64,000 nt of DNA, from the NCBI RefSeq assembly GCF_036241575.1, contig NZ_CP108455.1, positions 496,001 to 560,000 of the forward strand, written 5' to 3'. Shown here in pieces: positions 41,798-49,474 of the stretch. The notes under the pieces are model-generated. The model was not told where the DNA came from and ran no database searches. It saw nothing but the letters and a program-made list of their open reading frames with translations. How positions within the stretch are numbered: the stretch's first letter is position 1; the number at the start of each line of letters is the position of its first letter. Source of the DNA: Streptomyces sp. NBC_01267. Its GTDB lineage: Bacteria; Actinomycetota; Actinomycetes; Streptomycetales; Streptomycetaceae. A program made the position numbers and the translations under genes.

Positions 41798-42936
41798 GCC
41801 GTCACCTCCGTGTTCTTCCCGCCGGACGCTCCCGCGCCCGGCCTGCTCGATTCGGACGCGCTCGCGTCACGTGCGGCGACGAGCGCCGCGTGGGTGGGAC
41901 CGTCCGGCACCTCGGCCGGGCGGCCCTTGGCGAATTCCTCGCGCAGGACGGGGACGACCTCCTCGCCGAGGATGTCGAGCTGTTCGAGCACGGTCTTCAG
42001 CGGCAGGCCGGCGTGGTCCATCAGGAACAGCTGACGCTGGTAGTCGCCGAAGGAGTCACGGAAGGCCAGCGTCTTCTCGATGACCTCCTGCGGGCTGCCC
42101 ACGGTCAGCGGCGTCTCCTCGGTGAACTCCTCCAGCGAGGGGCCGTGCCCGTACACCGGCGCGTTGTCGAAGTACGGACGGAACTCACGTACGGCGTCCT
42201 GCGAGTTCTTCCGCATGAACACCTGCCCGCCGAGCCCCACGGTCGCCTCCTGCGGCGTCCCGTGCCCGTAGAAGGCGAAGCGCTCGCGGTAGAACTTGAT
42301 CAGCCGCTTGAAGTGGTCCTTGGGCCAGAAGATGTTGTTCGCGAAGAAGCCGTCTCCGTAGTAGGCGGCCTGCTCGGCGATCTCCGGGCTGCGGATCGAG
42401 CCGTGCCAGACGAAGGGCGGCACACCGTCGAGCGGCCGGGGTGTGGCGGTGAAACTCTGGAGCGGCGTACGGAACTTGCCCTCCCAGTTCACGACGTCCT
42501 TGCGCCACAGCTCGTGCAGCAGCGCGTAGTTCTCCACGGCGAGCGGGATGCCCTGCCGGATGTCCTGCCCGAACCACGGGTACACCGGTCCGGTGTTGCC
42601 GCGCCCCATCATCAGGTCGACGCGGCCGTCGGCCAGGTGCTGGAGCATCGCGTAGTCCTCGGCGATCTTCACCGGGTCGTTCGTCGTGATGAGGGTGGTC
42701 GAGGTGGAGAGGATGATGTTCTCGGTCCGGGCCGCGATGTGGCCCAGCATGGTCGTGGGGGACGACGGGACGAACGGCGGGTTGTGGTGCTCGCCGGTCG
42801 CGAAGACGTCCAGCCCGACCTCCTCCGCCTTGAGCGCGATGGCGACCATCGCCTTGATCCGCTCGTGCTCGGACGGCGTCTTCCCCGTGGTCGGGTCGGT
42901 CGTGACGTCACCGACGGTGAAGATCCCGAACTGCAT
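41794..42936 (-). CDS. LLM-class flavin-dependent oxidoreductase (CE1758-like)
   Basis: FMNH2-dependent monooxygenase of 380 aa, the oxygenase partner of the next gene. Family blocks are MQFGIFTVGDVTTDP at the start, GLDVFATGEHHNPPFVPSSP near 41-60, VDLMMGRGNTGPVYPWFGQD near 107-126, and GGQVFMRKNSQDAVREFRPYF. The C-terminal 30 residues are low-complexity. ATG at 42936 follows AGAGGTGAG. Just upstream (42968-42987) the direct repeat AGTTGAATGTTGAAC could bind a MarR- or GntR-type regulator. The substrate is unknown; organosulfur or alkane type compounds are possible. Confidence 0.87.
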   Translation of the reverse strand: MQFGIFTVGDVTTDPTTGKTPSEHERIKAMVAIALKAEEVGLDVFATGEHHNPPFVPSSPTTMLGHIAARTENIILSTSTTLITTNDPVKIAEDYAMLQHLADGRVDLMMGRGNTGPVYPWFGQDIRQGIPLAVENYALLHELWRKDVVNWEGKFRTPLQSFTATPRPLDGVPPFVWHGSIRSPEIAEQAAYYGDGFFANNIFWPKDHFKRLIKFYRERFAFYGHGTPQEATVGLGGQVFMRKNSQDAVREFRPYFDNAPVYGHGPSLEEFTEETPLTVGSPQEVIEKTLAFRDSFGDYQRQLFLMDHAGLPLKTVLEQLDILGEEVVPVLREEFAKGRPAEVPDGPTHAALVAARDASASESSRPGAGASGGKNTEVTA

Positions 42937-43011
42937 CGCACTCACCTCTCGAAGCCCTGAAGCCATTAGTTGAATGTTGAACTGAATCGTACAACGGTGG
43001 ACCCTCCACCT

Positions 43012-43046
43012 GTATTCCGGCCCCGTATTCCGGCCTCGCGTTCCGG
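43012..43046. repeat. 13-bp repeat with core GTATTCCGG upstream of the propeller gene
   Basis: GTATTCCGG starts at 43012 and 43025 and the variant GCGTTCCGG at 43038, a period of exactly 13 bp, between the LLM promoter and the next plus-strand gene. No function assigned. Confidence 0.55.
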
Positions 43047-43168
43047 CCCCCGCGATCAGCCACTGTTCATCCGGGTGACCCTCCGTACCCTCCGCCCGTC
43101 CGGCGCCGTTGGCACGCCGACAGTCCGGGCGGCGCCCGGGAGACAGCCCGCGGGAGAGGGAGTCACTG

Positions 43169-44371
43169 ATGCACTGGAGAGGGATGCGACGCGGCGGGAG
43201 GCTCGCCCTCGCGGCGCTGGCCGCCACGGTGGCGGCGACGGCCCCGGCGCTGGCGGACGACGGCGTCCCCCGCGAGGCCTGGCACACCTGGAGTCCCGCG
43301 GGGCCGCAGCGCGACGAGGAGCTGCGCGGGGTGGCGGCCCGGGGCCCGGCGGACGCGTGGGCCGTGGGCTACCGGGAGAACACCACGGGGGTGGACGTCC
43401 CCGTCGCCGAGCGTTTCGACGGGCGGGCCTGGCGGGCGACGTCCGTGACCGGCCACTCCGGTGCCGGTCAGCTGGACGCCGTGCTGCCGCTCTCGGGCCG
43501 CGACGTCTGGGCCGTCGGGACCTGGAACGACGCCCCCGCCGCCCAGGACCGCTCGCTCGCCGAACACTTCGACGGCCGGGTCTGGCGCTCGGTCCCGCTG
43601 CCGCAGGAGCCCGCCGACAGGTCGGCGTATCCGTCGGCGCTCGCCGCCGTACGGGCCGACGACGTCTGGGCGGTCGGGGTCACCGCGGAGGACCGGGTAG
43701 GCACGCCGCGCCCGCTGGCCTACCACTGGGACGGCCACAGCTGGACGTCCGTCCCCACCCCCGGCACCGGCGGCGACGCCATGCTCCAGGGTGCGACCGC
43801 CGACGGGGCGGGCGGGGTGTGGGCGGTCGGGGTGGCGTACGACGCCCAGGGGGCCGGACGCCCGCTGACCGAGCACTGGAACGGCCGGTCCTGGCGGATC
43901 GTCGACGCCCCGCACACCGCGGGGCAGGGCGAGTCGCTGACCGCGGTCACCGCTGTGGCACCGGACGACGTCTGGGCGGTCGGCGGCGGCGGTCCGGCCG
44001 ACGGGACCTCGCACCCACTGGCCCTGCACTGGGACGGGCGCAGCTGGACGTCCGTCGCCGTGCCGAAGGCCGACGCGAATCTGCACGCGGTGTCCGCGGA
44101 CAGCCGCGGTGGGCTGTGGGCCGTCGGTGAACAACAGGGCGTGGACACACCGGCGTTCACCATGCGCTGGAACGGCCGGGCCTGGCGCATCGTGCCCGCC
44201 GCCACCGGACCGGACGGCAAGGGAGCCTCACTCTTCGGCGTGACCACCGTCCCGCACGCCCGGCCGGGCGGCCCCAGCGCCTGGGCGGTCGGCTCCACGC
44301 TGCCTCGGCTGCAGCCGACCTGGCACCCGGTGATCGAGGGGTTCGGCGCGGCTCCGACCCCGACGAGCTGA
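43169..44371 (+). CDS. secreted seven-bladed beta-propeller protein
   Basis: Exported protein of 400 aa. A signal peptide (RRGGRLALAALAATVAATAPALA, cleaved near residue 29) is followed by seven repeats of about 48-52 residues. Each has the form (D/G)xWAVG ... (W/F)(D/N)GRxW, consistent with a closed seven-blade propeller. No catalytic residues are evident; binding of a cell-wall component, a glycan or another protein is possible. ATG at 43169 has GGGAG at 6 nt. Followed by an 8-bp tandem repeat and a strong hairpin. Confidence 0.82.
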   Translation: MHWRGMRRGGRLALAALAATVAATAPALADDGVPREAWHTWSPAGPQRDEELRGVAARGPADAWAVGYRENTTGVDVPVAERFDGRAWRATSVTGHSGAGQLDAVLPLSGRDVWAVGTWNDAPAAQDRSLAEHFDGRVWRSVPLPQEPADRSAYPSALAAVRADDVWAVGVTAEDRVGTPRPLAYHWDGHSWTSVPTPGTGGDAMLQGATADGAGGVWAVGVAYDAQGAGRPLTEHWNGRSWRIVDAPHTAGQGESLTAVTAVAPDDVWAVGGGGPADGTSHPLALHWDGRSWTSVAVPKADANLHAVSADSRGGLWAVGEQQGVDTPAFTMRWNGRAWRIVPAATGPDGKGASLFGVTTVPHARPGGPSAWAVGSTLPRLQPTWHPVIEGFGAAPTPTS

Positions 44372-44404
44372 CGGGGTCCGGCACCGCTCCGGCCTCGCCG
44401 GGCC

Positions 44405-44436
44405 GACGGGATGACGGGATGACGGGATGACGGGGG
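44405..44436. repeat. 8-bp tandem repeat GACGGGAT
   Basis: Three exact copies of GACGGGAT (44405-44428) followed by GACGGGGG, just before a terminator hairpin. Simple-sequence repeat, probably variable between strains. Confidence 0.7.
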
Positions 44437-44439
44437 TGA

Positions 44440-44477
44440 CGTCGCGCGCCGCGGGCGGAATCCGGCGGCGCGCGACG
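44440..44477. terminator. hairpin between the propeller and APH-fold kinase genes
   Basis: A perfect 13-bp stem (44440-44452 and 44465-44477) with a 12-nt loop in a convergent gap; likely works for both genes. Confidence 0.8.
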
Positions 44478-44532
44478 TGCACCGGGCCGTCCGACGTGCT
44501 CACGAGTGCTCATGCCGGGCCGTGCGAGATGC

Positions 44533-45546
44533 TCACACCGGGCGGTGCGAGGCGGACTCCAGCTCCGTCAGTGCCAGAACGAGCTGTGGTCCCACGTGAT
44601 CCCGGCTCCACTCCCGCTCCTGCGGCCCGGCCTCCCGCGGCACCACCTCCACGAGCATGATCAGGTAGAGGTAGCAGCGGTAGAGCGCCAGCCGGGTACG
44701 TACCGAGACGCCGAAGTGCACGGGGCCGCCGGACTCCGCGTACCCGGCCAGGAAGTCCTTGTCGTCCTCGATGTTCCCGAAGAGCGCCGGAGAGACGAAA
44801 TCGGCGACCGGATCGCCCCAGAACATCCGCTCGCCGTCGATGACACCGCTGAGGCTCCGCTCCCCCGCCGCCCCGTCGAGCAGCAGATTGCCCTGCCAGA
44901 GATCGAAATGGACCAGGGCGGGCCGGGTGACGTCGTCGAGTACGTCCGACGCGCCCGCGAGGACCCGGCGGATCTCCGGCACCGGACGCGGCAGCCGGGC
45001 CCCGTACCGCTCCGCGTCGGCGAGCAGCGCGTCCGTCATCGAGGTGAAGGCCTCGCGCCAGGTGGCCGCCAACGGACCCAGGGGCTCGGCGGGATATCCG
45101 TAACCGGGCCCGGTGACCGTGTGGAGGCGCCCGGTCAGCCGTCCCAGCCGGCGCCGGAGGCGGCTGCGTTCTCCGTCCGGCATCCCGGCGTCGCACTCGT
45201 GCCAGGGGGCGCCGGGGCGCGCGGTCATGATCACGTGCCGCCCCGCGGCGGCCTCCGGATCGAGTTCGCTGTGCACGACCTCGGGGACCGCCGGGTCCAG
45301 TCCGGCCGCCGCGGTGTAGAAGGCGATCTCACCCTTCAGCAGATCCCGCTCGTAGCTGAGCCCGGCCGACCCGGCGGGCGGTATCTTCACCACCCAGTCA
45401 CGGCTGTCGACGAGCGTGACGCGGAAGACGGTGTTGTACGTGCCGCCGGCGAGCGGCTCGCAGCGTACCGTCCGGTCCTCCGCCACCCCGGCCGCCCCGA
45501 GAGCGGCGACGACCCTCGTGAGCGCATCCGCACGGTGTCCGGTCAA
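44533..45546 (-). CDS. APH-fold phosphotransferase (aminoglycoside/choline kinase-like)
   Basis: Kinase-like protein of about 337 aa. Nucleotide loop LAGGTYNTVFRVTL is near 31-44, catalytic loop HFDLWQGNLLLD (HxDxxxxN) near 214-225, and metal Asp in VIDGERMFWGDPVADF near 236-251. The substrate is unknown; fructosamine, choline or aminoglycoside kinases share this fold. I place the start at TTG 45546 because GAGGGGGA lies 6 nt before it and it overlaps the stop of a possible upstream small gene (TTGA). An ATG at 45567 adds 7 residues but lacks a good ribosome site. Confidence 0.83.
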   Translation of the reverse strand: MTGHRADALTRVVAALGAAGVAEDRTVRCEPLAGGTYNTVFRVTLVDSRDWVVKIPPAGSAGLSYERDLLKGEIAFYTAAAGLDPAVPEVVHSELDPEAAAGRHVIMTARPGAPWHECDAGMPDGERSRLRRRLGRLTGRLHTVTGPGYGYPAEPLGPLAATWREAFTSMTDALLADAERYGARLPRPVPEIRRVLAGASDVLDDVTRPALVHFDLWQGNLLLDGAAGERSLSGVIDGERMFWGDPVADFVSPALFGNIEDDKDFLAGYAESGGPVHFGVSVRTRLALYRCYLYLIMLVEVVPREAGPQEREWSRDHVGPQLVLALTELESASHRPV

Positions 45547-45770
45547 TTCTGTTCCCCCTCGATCCATGACGGCGGTTCCGGCGTACGCCGCCGTCCGTCC
45601 TCGCCGTCCCCCGCGCCCGGCCGGAGCCGCAGCCCGTACTCCTCGACCGCAACTGCCCGGCGCACGGCCGCAGTCGGCTCCCGCTCGCGCATCATCGTAG
45701 ACAGTCCGGTCACGACCGGCCGGGGGATGCCCGCACAGACCATCCAGCAGACGTCCGGCAGCCGGGTCAC
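45543..45770 (-). CDS. candidate small gene (75 aa) coupled to the APH-fold kinase
   Basis: A GTG at 45770 with GGGGAGG about 10 nt before it opens a 75-codon frame, whose TGA overlaps the kinase TTG start (TTGA). The product starts VTRLPDVCWMVCAGIPRP and has a plausible helix MMREREPTAAVRRAVAVEEY, then a Pro/Gly-rich acidic tail. The coupling and ribosome site argue for a real gene; no family is recognised. The frame stays open upstream to 45914, but that part looks non-coding. Confidence 0.42.
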   Translation of the reverse strand: MTRLPDVCWMVCAGIPRPVVTGLSTMMREREPTAAVRRAVAVEEYGLRLRPGAGDGEDGRRRTPEPPSWIEGEQN

Positions 45771-45931
45771 CGCGGGGCGGCCTCCCCGTCCGGGAGGTCC
45801 GGCGCGGTCACCGCAGCGACCGCCGGCGCGTCCTGGCGGCGCCACGCCGTCCGGCGCACATGACGGAAGGCCCCTGCCCGGGGCGCGCCGGACGGCACAC
45901 TGTGCTTCAGCCAACGGGAAGGAGCACGGTG

Positions 45932-46972
45932 ATGAACCACCCCACCGACAGCGGCGAGGACGGTAACAGCGGATACGGGAAGAAGCCGTTCAAGCGGTCC
46001 AGGAGCCACTTCGCGGACCGCATCACGGCGGACGGACGGGACGGCTGGCCGGTCGAGGCGGGCCGCTACCGGCTGGTCGTCAGCCTGGCCTGCCCGTGGG
46101 CGAGCCGTGCTCTCGTCTCACGGCGGCTGCTCGGTCTGGAGGACGCGCTCTCCCTCGGCGTCACCGACCCGATCCAGGACGACCGGAGCTGGCGCTTCAC
46201 CCTGGACCCGGACGACCGGGACCCCGTGCTCGGCATCCGCTTCCTCAGCGAGGCCTACGACGCGCGGGAGGCGGACTACCCGGGCGGGGTGAGTGTGCCC
46301 GCGATCGTGGACGTACCCAGCGGGAAGCTGGTCACCAACGACTTCCAGCAGATCACGCTGGACCTCGCCACCGAGTGGACGGCGCTGCACCGGCCCGGCG
46401 CGCCCGACCTCTACCCGGAGCGGCTGCGCGGTGAGATCGACGAGGTCGTCGAGGGCATCTACCGCGATGTCAACAACGGGGTGTACCGAGCGGGTTTCGC
46501 GGCCGGGCAGAGCGAGTACGAGGACGCCTACCGTGCCGTGTTCCGGCGGCTGGACCTGACCTCCGAGAGGCTGGCCGACCGTCGCTACCTGGTGGGTGAC
46601 ACGCTCACCGAGGCGGACATCCGGCTGTTCACCACGCTGGTGCGGTTCGACGCGGTGTACCACGGCCACTTCAAGTGCAACCGGTCGAAACTGACCGAGG
46701 ACCCGGTCCTCTGGGCGTATGCGAGGGATCTCTACCAGACGCCCGGCTTCGGCGACACCGTCGACTTCGACCACATCAAGCGGCACTACTACGAGGTGCA
46801 CAAGGGCATCAACCCGACCGGCATCGTGCCGGTCGGCCCGGACCTGTCGGGCTGGCTGACCCCGCACCACCGGGAGCAGCTGGGTGGCCGCCCGTTCGGG
46901 GACGGCACCCCGCCGGGGCCGGTGCCACCGGGCGAGGAGATCGGCGTGGCCGGGCGTCCCCCGCGGCGCTGA
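45932..46972 (+). CDS. Xi-class glutathione S-transferase-like (glutathionyl/mycothiolyl-hydroquinone reductase)
   Basis: Thiol-dependent reductase of 346 aa. The thioredoxin-fold start carries catalytic Cys in SLACPWASR near residue 54, the CPWA motif of S-glutathionyl-hydroquinone reductases. VPAIVDVPSGKLVTNDFQQI near 119-140 contacts the thiol cofactor. The helical domain has NNGVYRAGFA near 180-190 and EADIRLFTTLVRFDAVYHGHFKCN near 228-250. Since streptomycetes use mycothiol, the natural cofactor may be mycothiol. ATG at 45932 has GAAGGAG. Role: reduction of thiol adducts of quinones. Confidence 0.88.
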   Translation: MNHPTDSGEDGNSGYGKKPFKRSRSHFADRITADGRDGWPVEAGRYRLVVSLACPWASRALVSRRLLGLEDALSLGVTDPIQDDRSWRFTLDPDDRDPVLGIRFLSEAYDAREADYPGGVSVPAIVDVPSGKLVTNDFQQITLDLATEWTALHRPGAPDLYPERLRGEIDEVVEGIYRDVNNGVYRAGFAAGQSEYEDAYRAVFRRLDLTSERLADRRYLVGDTLTEADIRLFTTLVRFDAVYHGHFKCNRSKLTEDPVLWAYARDLYQTPGFGDTVDFDHIKRHYYEVHKGINPTGIVPVGPDLSGWLTPHHREQLGGRPFGDGTPPGPVPPGEEIGVAGRPPRR

Positions 46973-47006
46973 CCCGCGCGGCCGGTCCGGCCACCGGAAG
47001 GGCGAG

Positions 47007-47055
47007 GAGTGACGGGTCCCGGCACCGGGTGAGGTGCTGCCGGAACCCGTCACTC
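47007..47055 (+). terminator. hairpin after the GST-like gene
   Basis: An 18-bp stem with one mismatch (47007-47024 and 47038-47055), 13-nt loop, followed by TTC. Confidence 0.8.
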
Positions 47056-47106
47056 TTCGCGCGCTCCCAGCGAGCGTCCGGCGGACCGTGCGGTGAGAAT
47101 CGAGCA

Positions 47107-47433
47107 GTGACGAATTCCCAGAAACTCGATCATCTCGCTCAGGTGACGACGGGCTGGGTCGCGCGCGACCTGAGCTCTCCGCACGGCCGGCTCAGGGATG
47201 CGCTGATCAACTGGCGCCAGGCCTTTCCGCCTTCCTTCACCACCGACTCGGCCGGTGCCAGCACCGCGAGGATGGTGATCGCACCGCCGGGCCCCGCACG
47301 TCCCGAGGACGCGATGCTGCTCCATCTGACGCGTGCCGAGGCGGACCGCCTCATCGGCCTGCTGCACCAGGACACCACGCACCAGTTGGACGGGCGCGCC
47401 GGGGTGTCCGTCCAACTGGGCGTGCGCGGCTGA
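47107..47433 (+). CDS. conserved hypothetical protein (108 aa)
   Basis: Soluble protein of 108 aa, GTG at 47107. It contains an acidic/aromatic N-half (TTGWVARDLSSPHGRLRDALI) and a C-terminal helix (LTRAEADRLIGLLHQDTTHQL). The family is not recognised. The ribosome site is weak. G/C third-position usage supports coding. Confidence 0.6.
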   Translation: MTNSQKLDHLAQVTTGWVARDLSSPHGRLRDALINWRQAFPPSFTTDSAGASTARMVIAPPGPARPEDAMLLHLTRAEADRLIGLLHQDTTHQLDGRAGVSVQLGVRG

Positions 47434-47565
47434 ACATCCGGGCGGTCGGGCACGGTTCCCGAGTGCGGGCGTACGGGATTGCCGGGTTACGGAAGCTTGG
47501 GCTGCCGCGTGCGGGCGGGCGTTAACATCCCATGTCAGCCCGCAGCCCGTCCGCAGGAGGAAACG

Positions 47566-48057
47566 TTGTCCTCGCCCTTCGCCCCCGGTGTCGTCGCCGA
47601 TACGGCCCGCCTCGTCCGCGACGCGGCCGACGGGCAGCGCGGTGCGTTGTGGCGGCTCACCGACCCGGCGCGCCAGCTGGACTCCAATACGATCCGCCTC
47701 GCGCCGGGCACCGGGGTCGCCGGACATGTCGAGCCCGATCTGGACGTACTGCTGTGTGTGCTCGACGGCGACGGACAGCTGGAAACGGCAGAAGGGCAGC
47801 AGGAGTTGCGGCCCGGGACACTCGCCTGGCTGCCGCGTGGCGTCCGGCGCGCCCTGACCGCCGGCCCCGGGGGGCTCGTCTACCTCACCGTGCACCGCCG
47901 ACGCGCCGGTCTCTCCATCGCGTCGCCCGCAGGGGAACGTGCGGGCGGCGAGGCACCGTGTCTGCTCCACCGGGTCTGTCCCGGCTGCGGCCGGCTGACC
48001 GGGGAGTCCGAGGCGCGCTTCTGCAGCCGGTGCGGTGACGAACTTCCCACCGGTTAA
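47566..48057 (+). CDS. cupin-domain protein with C-terminal zinc ribbon
   Basis: Protein of 163 aa with a cupin core at about 30-118 (APGTGVAGHVEPDLDVLLCVLDG, ELRPGTLAWLPRGVRR). A CxxC...CxxC zinc ribbon follows at about 136-158 (CPGCGRLTGESEARFCSRCG). The cupin lacks the usual His triad, so enzymatic activity is unlikely; a binding or regulatory role is possible. The start is TTG at 47566, chosen because GGAGGAA precedes it at 6 nt; no ATG or GTG in frame has such a site. Confidence 0.75.
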   Translation: MSSPFAPGVVADTARLVRDAADGQRGALWRLTDPARQLDSNTIRLAPGTGVAGHVEPDLDVLLCVLDGDGQLETAEGQQELRPGTLAWLPRGVRRALTAGPGGLVYLTVHRRRAGLSIASPAGERAGGEAPCLLHRVCPGCGRLTGESEARFCSRCGDELPTG

Positions 48058-48194
48058 ACCCCTTTCGGGAAATCCCACTTCAGCCGGTTTCCGGTCCTGA
48101 CAGAAGCATTCCCGTTTATGTTGCTTGACATGTCTCCGTCGATTCATCGCAGGCTGCGAGGGTCCGGCGGAGAGTCATCCCCACAGGAGGACAT

Positions 48195-49274
48195 ATGTCA
48201 GGTCAACGGTTCAGACGCCTTCCGCTCCGCCTGCGCGCCGCACTGCTCGGCATCACCGCCGCGGGTCTCGCGCTCACCGCGGCGGGCGGTACCGGCAACG
48301 CCGCCGCGGCCGGTTCCGATTCGCTGCCGCTCTCCGGCGCCACCGGGTCGGGCCTTCACAACACTTACGATCCGGCCACCTTCCCCTATCTCGCCCAGGC
48401 CCTGGACACCGGCACCTCGATGATCGAACTGGACGTCTGGGACGACATCGTCACCAAGGAGTGGAAAGTCAGCCACTCCAACCCGCTGGGCAACAGCAAC
48501 AACTGCGTGAACGCCACCACGCCCGACCAGCTCTACAGCGGTGGCGCGAACAAGGACCTGGAGAGCTGCCTGGACGATGTGCGGGTCTGGCTGGCGGCCC
48601 ACCCCGGGCACGCGCCGCTGATGATCAAGCTGGAGATGAAGGCGGGTTTCCAGAACAACCTCGGCCTCGGGCCCGCCCAGTTGGACCAGACCATCAGCGC
48701 CCACCTCGGCTCCGCCGTCTTCCGCCCGGCAGATCTGCTCGCCAAGCCGGACGGCGGGGAGTACGCCACCCTGGACGAAGCGGCCACCGCGGGCAACTGG
48801 CCCACGCGCGCACAGCTCGCGGGCAAGGTGATCCTGGAGGTCATTCCCGGCACGGTCGAGGAGAACAACCCCACCGACTCACTGTGGACGGACCGCGAGT
48901 ACGCGGGGTACCTGCGCGACCTGCACACCGCCGGGCGGACCGCCCAGGCGCAGGTCTTCCCCGCGGTCCACAACGCCCAGGCCGGGGACCCCCGGTCGCG
49001 GTACACGGATGCCTCGCTCCGTCCCTGGTTCGTCCTCTTCGACGGTGACGCCGCCTCCTACGGCTCCATCGACACCGCCTGGTACGACACGCATCACTAC
49101 CTGCTGATGATGACCGACGCACAGAACGTCGCACCCGCACTGGACGACAAGAACCCGGCCGAGGCCGACGCGCGGGCCCGCGTGGCCCAGCTCGCCAAGG
49201 CCCACGCGAGCATCGTCTCCAACGACTGGACCCTGCTCCCCCAGGTCCAGTCGTCGGCCCTGCCACGCGGCTGA
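48195..49274 (+). CDS. secreted Ca2+-dependent phosphoinositide-type phospholipase C
   Basis: Exported hydrolase of 359 aa. The signal peptide ends near residue 39 (NAAAA/GS). The PLC-like TIM barrel has the first catalytic His in LHNTYDPATFPYLAQALDTG near 54-73, the metal-binding stretch MIELDVWDD near 75-83 and the second His in WKVSHSNPLG near 90-99. Further on are IKLEMKAGF and VILEVIPGT. It is probably used to release phosphate or lipids from phosphoinositides or related substrates. The ribosome site is CAGGAGGACAT before the ATG at 48195. Confidence 0.85.
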   Translation: MSGQRFRRLPLRLRAALLGITAAGLALTAAGGTGNAAAAGSDSLPLSGATGSGLHNTYDPATFPYLAQALDTGTSMIELDVWDDIVTKEWKVSHSNPLGNSNNCVNATTPDQLYSGGANKDLESCLDDVRVWLAAHPGHAPLMIKLEMKAGFQNNLGLGPAQLDQTISAHLGSAVFRPADLLAKPDGGEYATLDEAATAGNWPTRAQLAGKVILEVIPGTVEENNPTDSLWTDREYAGYLRDLHTAGRTAQAQVFPAVHNAQAGDPRSRYTDASLRPWFVLFDGDAASYGSIDTAWYDTHHYLLMMTDAQNVAPALDDKNPAEADARARVAQLAKAHASIVSNDWTLLPQVQSSALPRG

Positions 49275-49279
49275 CCACC

Positions 49280-49308
49280 GGTCCGCGCCTCCACGAGGGG
49301 CGCGGACC
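49280..49308 (+). terminator. hairpin after the phospholipase gene
   Basis: A 10-bp perfect stem (49280-49289 and 49299-49308) extended by a wobble and one more pair, with a 5-nt loop. Confidence 0.7.
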
Positions 49309-49330
49309 ACGGGGCACCCCGCCACCCGGC

Positions 49331-49380
49331 CCGTTCCGGTTCGACCCGTTCCGGTTCGACCCGATCCCCTCCGGTTCGAC
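49331..49380. repeat. 15-bp tandem repeat with GGTTCGAC upstream of the chitinase gene
   Basis: CCGTTCCGGTTCGAC occurs twice in tandem (49331-49345 and 49346-49360) and again in a longer variant (49361-49380). It lies just upstream of the DasR-type site. Confidence 0.7.
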
Positions 49381-49394
49381 CTCCAAGGATTGGC

Positions 49395-49410
49395 AATGGT
49401 CTAGTCCAAG
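49395..49410. promoter_or_regulatory. DasR-responsive element (dre) before the chitinase gene
   Basis: AATGGTCTAGTCCAAG at 49395-49410 contains TGGTCTAGTCCA, one base off the 12-mer TGGTCTAGACCA known from Streptomyces chitinase promoters and DasR sites. It lies about 65-80 bp before the chitinase ATG, and predicts repression by DasR and induction by N-acetylglucosamine derivatives. Confidence 0.82.
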
Positions 49411-49474
49411 TCGTTGACGCGCACCCGACAGCACTCGATTCTGGCGGCCCCTCCCTCACTCAGGAGACCGTCGA

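Noticed and set aside
48125..48130. TTGACA as a -35 box of the phospholipase gene
   Set aside because: No acceptable -10 hexamer at 16-18 bp; a single hexamer is not enough evidence.
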